Origin: G965216745 sp965216745
Lineage (GTDB): Bacteria > Pseudomonadota > Alphaproteobacteria > Rickettsiales > Anaplasmataceae
Assembly: GCA_965216745.1 (NCBI GenBank)
Contig: OZ244191.1
Coordinates: 496,001-560,000, forward strand
DNA: 64,000 nucleotides
Direction: 5' to 3'
Below the pieces are notes generated by a model. The model ran no database searches. It was not told where the DNA came from and was given only the letters and a program-made list of their open reading frames with translations. Positions 24,992-37,117 of this stretch are shown here, one piece after another. Each line of letters starts with the position of its first letter. The stretch's first letter is position 1. The translations under genes and the position numbers were made by a program.

Positions 24992-25558
24992 TTACATCTG
25001 ATTAGTATCTACTAGTATTGTAGTGTTATCAGATTTTTTGTGTAGAATATTTATTCTATTAGTCTTATCGTTTATAAATATAATTATTGTTGAGGACATT
25101 AAATCGAGTTCCATTAAAGCTGATGTTATTGTCATTCTTTTGATTTCAATAGATTTGGTTTCTGCTATTAATGATTCTTCATTCGGAAATTCTGTGTCAT
25201 TAGGATTTATATCAGCTCCATTTATCAAATAAGCTTTAACTTCACGTCCTTTTTTTATTTCCTTGTTTTTGAATTTGTATTTATATTTTCTGAGCTTAGA
25301 TAACAATTTTATTATGGCTCCGTCTATTGATGTATAAGCATTATCGCTTGAAAATGATGAATGAATCGTGCTCATGAATTTTTCTTTTAAGTCAAGATTG
25401 ATCTCTGTGTTGAAAAGCTTGGATTCTTTTGACATTGATGCTTTCAAAAGAGATTCTTCTTTGGTGTATTTAGATATGTGGCTTTCTATACCTTCTTTTA
25501 TGTAATCGATAATATTTTGTGTGATTTTAAATCCTTTTGCATTGTAAGTTATATTCAT
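24992..25558 (-). CDS. hpf: Long-form ribosome hibernation promoting factor
   Basis: The N-terminal 100 residues fit the HPF/RaiA beta-alpha-beta-beta-beta-alpha domain (MNITYNAKGFKITQNIIDYI, then IDGAIIKLLSKLRKYKYKFK) that binds in the 30S tRNA channel. The C-terminal block MTITSALMELDLMSSTIIIF, with INDKTNRINILHKKSDN, is the long-form dimerisation domain that pairs 100S ribosomes. Length 188 fits the long form, though the sequence is divergent. AAAGGA lies before the ATG. It is divergent from rpoH, linking stationary or stress responses. Confidence 0.85.
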   Translation of the reverse strand: MNITYNAKGFKITQNIIDYIKEGIESHISKYTKEESLLKASMSKESKLFNTEINLDLKEKFMSTIHSSFSSDNAYTSIDGAIIKLLSKLRKYKYKFKNKEIKKGREVKAYLINGADINPNDTEFPNEESLIAETKSIEIKRMTITSALMELDLMSSTIIIFINDKTNRINILHKKSDNTTILVDTNQM

Positions 25559-25573
25559 TTAATATCCTTTCTC

Positions 25574-25603
25574 TTGAAATAAGTACAATTTATACTATAT
25601 ATT
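25574..25603 (+). promoter_or_regulatory. Candidate rpoH promoter
   Basis: CTTGAAA with TTGAAA at 25574-25579, an 18-base spacer, TATATT at 25598-25603, 41 bases before the rpoH ATG. The -35 resembles the sigma-32 consensus, which would allow autoregulation, but the CCCAT-type -10 is missing. Confidence 0.35.
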
Positions 25604-25644
25604 ATCTATAAAATGTTAAATGTCGAATTCAAGGAGGTTTTATA

Positions 25645-26532
25645 ATGTCTTTTGCTGTGTCTTGCGGATCAGATTGTACATTTGCTGCATATGTAAAAAG
25701 TATTTCTTCTTTTCCAATTTTAAACCCTCATGAGGAGAACGAGCTAGCGAAGAAGTGGACTAATGAAGGCGATGTCAAATCTGCTCAAAAAATAGTGACT
25801 AGCCATCTTAGAATGGTTGTTAAGATTGCTTTAAGATTTGTAAATTACGGTTTGCCTGTGATGGATATGGTCTCAGAGGGTAACATAGGCCTAATGAAGG
25901 CTGTAAAGAACTTTAATTATCGTCTAGGATACAGAGTTTCAACTTACGCTAGTTGGTGGGTTAAAGCTTCTATACAAGAGTATATTTTGAAATCTTGGTC
26001 AATTGTGAAAATAGGCACTAGCTCTGTTCAGAAAAAGTTGTTTTTTGGATTGAATAGGATAAAGCGTCGTTTGTTAAAATACGGATCTGATAATTTGAAT
26101 TCTTCTGATATAAAAAAAATCTCATCTGAGCTGTGTGTGCCAGCTGATGATGTCAAGCGAATGGACTCTCTGCTTTCAAATCCAACTTACTCATTGGATA
26201 TTTCAAATGATTATGAAAATGGCACTTTATCCGACAGGATTCCATCTAATGATCCCTGCCATGGTTTATCTTACATACAGGAAAAAGACTCAAAACTTAA
26301 AAAAGAAGTTATGAGATGGGCTATTGATCAGTTGAATCCAAGATATAGAGATATAATAATTAAACGTAGGCTACTAGAAAAGCCTATTACATTGGAAAAG
26401 GTTGGTTTGGAGCATAAAGGAATATCAAAGGAAAGGGTTAGGCAGATAGAACAACAAGCAATGAAAAAATTAAAACAGCTTTGTGATCAAAAAATGTCTA
26501 TTTATATTTCACAAAATTCTATACCAGCTTGA
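25645..26532 (+). CDS. rpoH: Heat-shock sigma factor RpoH (sigma-32)
   Basis: Alternative sigma factor directing RNA polymerase to heat-shock promoters. Region 2 is clear (LRMVVKIALRFVNYGLPVMD, GNIGLMKAVKNFNYRLGYRV, STYASWWVKASIQEYILKSW), the diagnostic RpoH box reads VQKKLFFGLNRIKRRL, and region 4 holds the helix-turn-helix KGISKERVRQIEQQAMKKLK. Length 295 is normal. An AAGGAGG ribosome site lies nine bases before the ATG. The grpE promoter at 1034-1064 is a likely target. Confidence 0.94.
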   Translation: MSFAVSCGSDCTFAAYVKSISSFPILNPHEENELAKKWTNEGDVKSAQKIVTSHLRMVVKIALRFVNYGLPVMDMVSEGNIGLMKAVKNFNYRLGYRVSTYASWWVKASIQEYILKSWSIVKIGTSSVQKKLFFGLNRIKRRLLKYGSDNLNSSDIKKISSELCVPADDVKRMDSLLSNPTYSLDISNDYENGTLSDRIPSNDPCHGLSYIQEKDSKLKKEVMRWAIDQLNPRYRDIIIKRRLLEKPITLEKVGLEHKGISKERVRQIEQQAMKKLKQLCDQKMSIYISQNSIPA

Positions 26533-26916
26533 TTGTTTTTTATTTTCTGCATTGATCTGAAATAACATGTAATATTGCATGATTATCAAAAATAAATCCC
26601 GTGTGGACTATAATTTTTTGTATAGCTATTTTTTTGAATTGTTTTGTTGTTTTTTTACTCAAAACCGGTATCTTTTCATTTTTATTTTGAATCCATATTT
26701 TTTTGAAACACTTTACTTAAAATTATGAGTTTTTTGCAAATTCAAATAGTTGTATTTTTACTTCTAAATTCAATTTCTCTTTGTTTTTTGTTTTCAATCT
26801 CTTCAAAATGACTTGATAAGTGATTTGTTGTTTTTTAATGTTTTCTTTATTTACTTGACAAAGTAAATGAGCTTGCATATTGATGTTGCGTTGTGTTGTT
26901 TTCTTTAATTTTTTGT
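26533..26916. other. Intergenic region upstream of tRNA-Pro
   Basis: 384 very AT-rich bases after rpoH. Only the tRNA promoter near 26855 is supported. A 49-codon frame from about 26580 is composed mostly of Phe, Tyr and Leu, as chance translation of T-rich DNA would be. Confidence 0.4.
26855..26883 (+). promoter_or_regulatory. Promoter of tRNA-Pro
   Basis: TTGACA at 26855-26860, 17-base spacer, TATTGA at 26878-26883, with a GC-containing stretch (TGTTGCG) just downstream. Predicted start about 27 bases before the mature tRNA. Confidence 0.5.
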
Positions 26917-26990
26917 CGGAGCGTGGCGCAGCCTGGTAGCGCGCCGGTCTGGGGGGCCGGAGGTCATGGGTTCAAATCCCGTCGTTCCGA
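26917..26990 (+). tRNA. tRNA-Pro (anticodon GGG)
   Basis: 74 bases fold as a cloverleaf: acceptor CGGAGCG/CGTTCCG with one G-U pair, D arm GCGC/GCGC, anticodon stem CCGGT/GCCGG around loop CTGGGGG, T arm ATGGG/CCCGT with TTCAAAT, discriminator A. C1-G72 is typical of proline tRNAs. CCA is not encoded, and an eight-T run follows directly and may terminate transcription. The last 19 bases overlap the 3' end of the gene on the other strand. Confidence 0.96.
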
Positions 26991-27301
26991 TTTTTTTTAT
27001 CTTTATTGAATTTCCCATTTATTTTTTCTTTTAAAGTCCGTGATGAGCTGAAGGATATATATTGTTTTTTTATTTCCTTGTTTTTTTTGTTTATTTCACT
27101 TTTGACCATTTTGGTTGTGCGCTGTAATTTAAATGTGCCAAACTTGTTGATAGTGGTTTTATTACCTTGTTGCACAGCTGTGCATATTGTTTCTATTATT
27201 ATTTCCAAATAGTTTTTTGCTTCTTTTTTAGATATACCTGTGATGCTATTTACCGCTGAGCATATAGACGATCTGTTTTCGCTTATCTTATTTGATTTCA
27301 T
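26972..27301 (-). CDS. Divergent HU/IHF-family DNA-binding protein
   Basis: 109 residues of the HU/IHF type: N-terminal helices with SKKEAKNYLEIIIETICTAV, then GNKTTINKFGTFKLQRTTK, matching the v.i.gFGtF.v strand of the family, and the final SSSRTLKEKINGK like the F.ag..Lk..vN ending. The DNA-wedging arm tip, normally GRNPxTGE with an intercalating proline, is KSEINKKNKEI here, with no proline, so sharp bending may be lost. The stop codon lies inside the tRNA-Pro gene, giving the protein a tail (NRNDGI) written by tRNA sequence. IHF-alpha is the nearest guess, but the assignment to HU or IHF is open. Confidence 0.7.
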   Translation of the reverse strand: MKSNKISENRSSICSAVNSITGISKKEAKNYLEIIIETICTAVQQGNKTTINKFGTFKLQRTTKMVKSEINKKNKEIKKQYISFSSSRTLKEKINGKFNKDKKNRNDGI

Positions 27302-27823
27302 GTTTTATAAGTGGATTTCATAAATGCATTTTTCATGTACACTAGGTTGATGGGTCAATTCTATGATTTCATTTGACAATCAAATTTTTTTATTATTTAA
27401 ATATAAGTCTATGTAGAATTATATTATCTTTCACGCATTTATGCAATTTTTGTTTATGGTTTATTTTTCAAAAAAACTTGCACTTTGCTGTAGCATGTTT
27501 TTTGATACCTTTTGTGAAATAAATGTTATATAAGATAATTTTATTTTATTATACATACTTCTGATAAAAGAGCAGGTAAATTTCCTTTGAAAATTAACGA
27601 TTTTTTTTAAAAAATCTTGACAATATTTGTATTTTATGTTAACTTATTATAAATCAACATGTTGTTTAAAGCTATTTTATATATTTGAAGTGATTTTGTA
27701 TAAATTTTATTTATGTTAATTTTTTAGAATGAATAGCTCTAATTAATATTAATTTCATGAAATTTATCGTTACTATAGAATTTCTTTTATGACTTTTGTT
27801 GGAATTTATTTTATGGGTGTTTT
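27302..27823. other. Intergenic region upstream of the giant repeat protein
   Basis: 522 AT-rich bases. A TTGACA-type promoter at 27617-27645 is the only supported element, which would give a leader of about 170 bases. An A/T palindrome, GATTTTTT-TT-AAAAAATC, sits immediately before its -35. No RNA gene is visible. Confidence 0.4.
27617..27645 (+). promoter_or_regulatory. Candidate promoter of the giant repeat gene
   Basis: TTGACA at 27617-27622 preceded by C, 17-base spacer, TAACTT at 27640-27645. The -35 is perfect, the -10 weak. Confidence 0.35.
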
Positions 27824-32740
<4,917 letters not shown>

Positions 32741-33107
32741 AGGGTGAGATTGTAATTGTTTTTTTCGATTCAATGCATTTTTTAAATGCATTGTTTGGTC
32801 TTGTTATATTTGGTTTTGTGTTGATGTGTTTATAATATCTTTGAAAATCATATTTTATTTCATTATTTGAGTCTTGTTTCAATTTATATATCAAAAATTA
32901 ATTTTTTACTTTGTTGATATTAGTAAAGCCTTTTCATTGAAGCTTGTTTTTATCATTAATTGTTATTTGTTGCCTAACACGATACTCTGAACGCTGATTT
33001 GTTTTGTTTATTAAAAAGCATTTGTTTGTAGTGTTGAAAATTCTTGTTTTTATGGAGTTTTTGTGTCATTTGTGTTACAAATGCACTTATGTTTATAAAG
33101 GTGTTAA
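32741..33107. other. Intergenic region between giant repeat gene and rnc
   Basis: 367 bases; holds the hairpin at 32771-32793 and, at the right end, CACTTA...TAAGTG (33082-33111) enclosing the AAAGG ribosome site of rnc, which might form a small leader hairpin. RNase III commonly cuts its own leader, but nothing more specific can be shown. Confidence 0.35.
32771..32800 (+). terminator. Hairpin after the giant repeat gene
   Basis: CAATGCATTT (32771-32780) pairs perfectly with AAATGCATTG (32784-32793), loop TTT, 30 bases past the stop. The following TTTGGTCTTGTT is only moderately T-rich. Confidence 0.5.
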
Positions 33108-33785
33108 GTGTCTTTTTCTATGTCTCACGTTGAGGCTAGCATTGATTATACTTTCAAGAACCCAAATCTGCTTCTTCAGGCAATGACCCATCCTAGCGCG
33201 GATTCTGAATTTAATTATGAAAGGCTAGAATTCCTTGGTGATGCCGTGTTAGGTCTGGTTATATCTCATAAGCTTTTTGAAGCTTTTCCTAATGACACAG
33301 AGGGTGATCTTTCCAGGAAGCATAATTCTTTGGTTATGAGGAAATCTCTTGTGAATATTTTTAAATGTTTGGGTATATCGGATCACATAATCATGTCTAG
33401 CGCTGAAAAAAATAATGGCGGTATGAGCAACCTTTCCACTTGTGAGAATATAATTGAATCTATTATAGGTGCTATTTTTCTGGATTCTGGAATCCATTCT
33501 GTTTATAAGTTTGTTGATGCCCATTGGGGTGGTATTATAACTGGCATGAATGAAGCTCCAATAGATTCTAAGACTGATTTACAAGAATGGACTCAGAAGA
33601 AATTTTCTTCTATACCTGTTTATGAAGTTGTGTCGAAAAGCGGTGCGGATCATGAACCTGTTTTTTGTGTTTCTGTTTCTGTATGGAATTTTGACATTCA
33701 ATATGGCAAAGGTAAAACAAAAAGAGAGGCTGAACAGAGTGCTGCTAGTAAAATGTTGAATTTGGTCAAAAATATCTCTAATTGA
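33108..33785 (+). CDS. rnc: Ribonuclease III
   Basis: RNase III cleaves double-stranded RNA in rRNA maturation and mRNA turnover. The catalytic signature NYERLEFLGDAVLGLVIS and the second metal site ENIIESIIGAIFLDSG are intact, followed by a double-stranded RNA-binding domain (DLQEWTQKKFSSIPVYEVV to EAEQSAASKMLN). Length 225 is normal. The GTG at 33108 has AAAGG six bases upstream; an ATG at 33120 (MSHVEASIDY) is the alternative. era, the usual neighbour, is absent. Confidence 0.94.
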   Translation: MSFSMSHVEASIDYTFKNPNLLLQAMTHPSADSEFNYERLEFLGDAVLGLVISHKLFEAFPNDTEGDLSRKHNSLVMRKSLVNIFKCLGISDHIIMSSAEKNNGGMSNLSTCENIIESIIGAIFLDSGIHSVYKFVDAHWGGIITGMNEAPIDSKTDLQEWTQKKFSSIPVYEVVSKSGADHEPVFCVSVSVWNFDIQYGKGKTKREAEQSAASKMLNLVKNISN

Positions 33786-33844
33786 TTTTCTGGTTGAATC
33801 TGTTTTGGTTGCTTATTTCTTTGTTTGTTTTTTTCTCTGTGATC

Positions 33845-33873
33845 TGGACTTGGCGGAAGGATTGTTTTATAAT
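33845..33873 (+). promoter_or_regulatory. Promoter of rpmF-plsX-fabH
   Basis: TGGACT at 33845-33850, 17-base spacer, perfect TATAAT at 33868-33873, 24 bases before the rpmF ATG. Confidence 0.5.
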
Positions 33874-33896
33874 ATAAATTATTTTCTGGTTGTTTT

Positions 33897-34076
33897 ATGG
33901 CTGTACCTAAGAGAAAGACTTCTAGGTCTAAAAAAAACAGTAGGCGTTCTCATATAAAGTCTCTTAAGCCTATCAACATATCCCAACATCATATAACTGG
34001 TCAAAACATGCTTTCTCATCATATATCTGTTGATGGATATTATGGTGATAGGCAGGTTATAAAAAAGAAAAAGTAG
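33897..34076 (+). CDS. rpmF: 50S ribosomal protein L32
   Basis: 59 residues: MAVPKRKTSRSKKNSRRSH at the start, KPINISQHHITGQNMLSHHI in the middle and a GDRQVIKKKKK-like end. The MAVPKRKTS start is diagnostic of L32, which binds near domain VI of 23S rRNA. The zinc cysteines of some L32 forms are absent, as in most proteobacteria. It precedes plsX by one base, the conserved rpmF-plsX-fabH order found across proteobacteria. Confidence 0.95.
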   Translation: MAVPKRKTSRSKKNSRRSHIKSLKPINISQHHITGQNMLSHHISVDGYYGDRQVIKKKK

Positions 34077-34077
34077 A

Positions 34078-35124
34078 ATGGTTCATAGGAAATTAGTATT
34101 ATCTTTGGATTGCATGGGTGGTGACAAAGGTCCTTCTTCCTTTGTTCTCGGTGCTAAATTGGCTTTAGAAGCATATAGCGAACTTTGTGATTTGAATTTT
34201 ATTTTTCATGGTGATCTTCCTTTAATACGCTCTATGCTTGATAAAGATCCTGCTTTGTCTTCGGTTAGTTCCGTAGTAAGTTCTTCTGATGATGTTTCCC
34301 AATCTGATCGTCCTTCACATGCTGTGAGGAGAAAGCGCACATCCAGTATGTATAATAGCCTAAATTCGGTTTCTCAGGGTTTGTCTGATGGTGTAGTTTC
34401 CTGCGGCAACACGGGTGCACTTGTGGCTATTTCTAGAATTTTACTTAAAAATATACGTGGTGTAAACAAGTCTGCATTGTGTTCTATAATACCAGGTCTA
34501 AATGGGGATTTTCTTTTTTTGGATATTGGTGCTCATATATCATGCGATGCGGAAGCTTTGGTGCAATTTGCTTTCATGGGATCCGAATTTGCCAAGGTGA
34601 TGTTGACAAAAGATATGCCATGTGTTGGACTATTAAATATAGGCTCTGAAGATGTTAAGGGAAATGACACTATAAAGCTTGCTGCTTCTAGGCTTAAAGA
34701 TTTATCGGATAGTATTAATTTTAAAGGTTACATAGAGCCTCACTCTATGTGGGATTCTGGCGTTGATATTGATGTGGTTGTTACAGATGGTTTTTCTGGC
34801 AACATAGCTTTGAAAGCTGCTGAAGGTTTTTTAAAATTTTTTATAATGTCTTTATATTCTTCTGCAAAAAAAACTTCTTTGTTTTATAAAATATTGTTTA
34901 AGCTTTTGAAACCTTTTTTTGTTTCACATTCAACTGACTTTCATACTTCTGGCGCTGTTCTGTTGGGTTTAAATGGAGTTGTGGTAAAGGGCCATGGTTC
35001 ATCTAACGAACATTCCATTTGTGGTGCAATTGGTGTTGCTTTAAATATTATTCTTGGAGATATAAACAATAAAGTTTCTGAGGGATTAGAGGATATGCTA
35101 TCGGTTTCTGATGATAAGATCTAA
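34078..35124 (+). CDS. plsX: Phosphate acyltransferase PlsX
   Basis: PlsX makes acyl-phosphate from acyl-ACP for phospholipid synthesis, as a peripheral membrane enzyme. Seen: LSLDCMGGDKGPSSFVLGAK, SMYNSLNSVSQGLSDGVVSC, GNTGALVAISRILLKNIRGV, LNIGSEDVKGNDTIKLAASR, VVTDGFSGNIALKAAEG and the C-terminal GLNGVVVKGHGSSN. Length 348 is normal. It begins one base after rpmF and overlaps fabH by 14 bases. Confidence 0.95.
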   Translation: MVHRKLVLSLDCMGGDKGPSSFVLGAKLALEAYSELCDLNFIFHGDLPLIRSMLDKDPALSSVSSVVSSSDDVSQSDRPSHAVRRKRTSSMYNSLNSVSQGLSDGVVSCGNTGALVAISRILLKNIRGVNKSALCSIIPGLNGDFLFLDIGAHISCDAEALVQFAFMGSEFAKVMLTKDMPCVGLLNIGSEDVKGNDTIKLAASRLKDLSDSINFKGYIEPHSMWDSGVDIDVVVTDGFSGNIALKAAEGFLKFFIMSLYSSAKKTSLFYKILFKLLKPFFVSHSTDFHTSGAVLLGLNGVVVKGHGSSNEHSICGAIGVALNIILGDINNKVSEGLEDMLSVSDDKI

Positions 35125-36070
35125 GATTATATCTGCTGGAGGATTTCTTCCGAAGAAAACCATGTCTAGCGGTGAGTTTTCTTCAATTTTAGATACATCT
35201 GAGGAATGGATTGTCACAAGGACTGGAATAAAGAATAGACATATTGCCTCTGATCACGAGACTTTGAATTATATGTCTGAATCAGCAGCTCGTGATGCAA
35301 TAAAATATTCTGATCTGGATCCAGCTTTGATTGATATTATTATTGTTGCAACTTCAACTCCAGATAAAACTTTCCCTTCTTGTTCAACTTCGATACAACG
35401 TAATTTGGGTTGTGTTTCTTCTTTTGCTTTTGATGTTCAAGCAGCATGTTCTGGTTTTATTTTTGCTTTATCTATTGCAGATAGTTATATAAAATCTGGT
35501 GTCGCTAGGAATGTTTTAGTTGTTGGAGCTGATAAGATGTCTAGTTTGATTGATTGGAAGGATAGGTCTACTTCAATACTTTTTGGAGATGGTGCTGGAG
35601 CCATGATTCTTTCTGCTACCTCATCTCAGGATTCTGATTCTGGTGTTTTGTCTTGTTGCTTGTATTCTGATGGTTCTTATGGTGATATACTTAATACCAG
35701 CGGTGGTGTTTCTTCTAATGGAGTATCTGGAAATGTTGTAATGAATGGTAGGTTGGTTTTTGAGCAGGGTATAAAAAAAATGTATTCTGCTGCCATTGAG
35801 ATAATGCGCAAGGAGTCTTTGACAATAGAAGATATAGATTTAGTTATTCCTCATCAAGCCAATATGAGATTGATCAGCTCTCTGTCTAAAATGCTATCTT
35901 GTCCTGAGCACAAGATGTTGGTGTCAGTTGAGTCTCACGCCAACACTTCTGCTGCTTCTATTCCATTGGCTTGGTGTCATGGTAGGGATAGAATCAAAAA
36001 AGGAATGTTGGTTTTATTTTTAGCCTTTGGTGCAGGAATTAACTGGGGATCTGTTTTAGTTAGGGTGTGA
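35111..36070 (+). CDS. fabH: 3-oxoacyl-ACP synthase III FabH
   Basis: FabH starts fatty-acid chains by condensing acetyl-CoA with malonyl-ACP. The catalytic Cys is in FDVQAACSGFIFALS, the His in VIPHQANMRLI and the Asn in ESHANTSAASIPLAW; EEWIVTRTGIKNRHIA and the C-terminal LFLAFGAGINWGSVLVR are family signatures. Length 319 is normal. It starts inside plsX. Confidence 0.96.
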   Translation: MIRSKIISAGGFLPKKTMSSGEFSSILDTSEEWIVTRTGIKNRHIASDHETLNYMSESAARDAIKYSDLDPALIDIIIVATSTPDKTFPSCSTSIQRNLGCVSSFAFDVQAACSGFIFALSIADSYIKSGVARNVLVVGADKMSSLIDWKDRSTSILFGDGAGAMILSATSSQDSDSGVLSCCLYSDGSYGDILNTSGGVSSNGVSGNVVMNGRLVFEQGIKKMYSAAIEIMRKESLTIEDIDLVIPHQANMRLISSLSKMLSCPEHKMLVSVESHANTSAASIPLAWCHGRDRIKKGMLVLFLAFGAGINWGSVLVRV

Positions 36071-36154
36071 TTTGTTTTTTTGATATCTATAAATTATACT
36101 TTTTGGTTAATTCTTAAGCTTTTCTATGTTTTTGTATGTCGTATTTTTTGTCTA

Positions 36155-36183
36155 TTGACTATCTGGTTAAAATGTAATACAAG
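36155..36183 (+). promoter_or_regulatory. Promoter of the str operon
   Basis: TTGACT at 36155-36160, 17-base spacer, TACAAG at 36178-36183, 29 bases before the rpsL ATG. Confidence 0.5.
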
Positions 36184-36212
36184 TGTTACAAGATTATTAG
36201 AACTTTATTTAT

Positions 36213-36599
36213 ATGCCAACAATAAACCAGATAATTCGTAATCCAAGGCGATCTAAGCCTAGAAAAAGCAAGTCTCCAGCTTTGCGTGGTTCACCTGTAG
36301 TTAAAGGAGTATGTATCAAAGTTTTTACTATGACTCCAAAGAAGCCTAACTCTGCCTTGCGTAAAGTTGTGACAGTCAAGCTTGGTAAAAAGTACAAAGG
36401 TTTTGCTAACAATATTGTGAGTGCTTATGTTCCTGGTCAAGGTCACAATCTTCAAGAACATTCAAGTGTTCTAATAAGGGGTGGTAGCGTTAGAGATCTT
36501 CCTGGTGTTCGTTATCATGTCATAAGAGGTGCTTTGGATTGTGCAGGTGTTTCTGGCCGTAAAAAGTCTAGATCTAAATATGGAGTTAAATTAAGGTAA
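36213..36599 (+). CDS. rpsL: 30S ribosomal protein S12
   Basis: S12 lines the decoding site. TPKKPNSALRKV carries the conserved Lys43, and GHNLQEHSSVLIRGGSVRDL followed by PGVRYHVIRGALDCAGV is the second decoding loop. Two oddities: a six-residue insertion between the loops (KLGKKYKGFANNIVSAYVPG) and an arginine (R94) where Escherichia coli has Lys88. Length 128. First gene of the str cluster, five bases before rpsG. Confidence 0.96.
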   Translation: MPTINQIIRNPRRSKPRKSKSPALRGSPVVKGVCIKVFTMTPKKPNSALRKVVTVKLGKKYKGFANNIVSAYVPGQGHNLQEHSSVLIRGGSVRDLPGVRYHVIRGALDCAGVSGRKKSRSKYGVKLR

Positions 36600-36603
36600 A
36601 AAT

Positions 36604-37080
36604 ATGTCTAGACGTCATTCTGCTAAAAAAAAAGTCATAGTTCCTGATCATAGATATAACAGTGTTTTGATATCTAAATTTATAAATATAGTTATGTTTG
36701 ATGGGAAAAAATCTGTTGCTGAAAAAATAGTTTATAAAGCTCTAGAAGAAGCCTCTCAATTTCTCAAAGAATCTCCCATGGTAGTTTTTTCTAAAGTTCT
36801 TGATAACGTCAAGCCTTCCGTAGAAGTGAGATCTAGAAGAGTAGGTGGATCCACATACCAAGTTCCAGTAGAAGTAAATCTCAATAGAGCAGTAAGCTTG
36901 GCTTTCAAATGGATAAAGCTTTCTTTTCAGTCTAGAAGCAAAGGTGATGCTATAAAGAAGTTAAAGCTTGAGATTCTGGATGCTTATATAGGAAAAGGTG
37001 CATCTGTTAAAAAAAGAGAAGAATGTAGCAAAATGGCTGAATCAAATAGAGCTTTTGCTCATTATAGATGGAGTCAATAA
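36604..37080 (+). CDS. rpsG: 30S ribosomal protein S7
   Basis: S7 organises the 30S head and contacts E-site tRNA. MSRRHSAKKKVIVPDHRYNS, NVKPSVEVRSRRVGGSTYQV and KMAESNRAFAHYRW are typical. Length 158 is normal. Second gene of the str cluster. Confidence 0.96.
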   Translation: MSRRHSAKKKVIVPDHRYNSVLISKFINIVMFDGKKSVAEKIVYKALEEASQFLKESPMVVFSKVLDNVKPSVEVRSRRVGGSTYQVPVEVNLNRAVSLAFKWIKLSFQSRSKGDAIKKLKLEILDAYIGKGASVKKREECSKMAESNRAFAHYRWSQ

Positions 37081-37117
37081 TTTTATTTTATTATTTTTTG
37101 TTTTATGGTTTTCTCTT

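Noticed and set aside
26580..26730. 49-codon frame between rpoH and tRNA-Pro
   Set aside because: Composition is that of translated T-rich spacer; no ribosome site.
33004..33186. 60-codon frame before rnc
   Set aside because: Overlaps the start of rnc in another frame and needs a TTG start; a shadow of T-rich sequence.
34730..34750. Eight-pair inverted repeat in plsX
   Set aside because: Expected by chance at this length.
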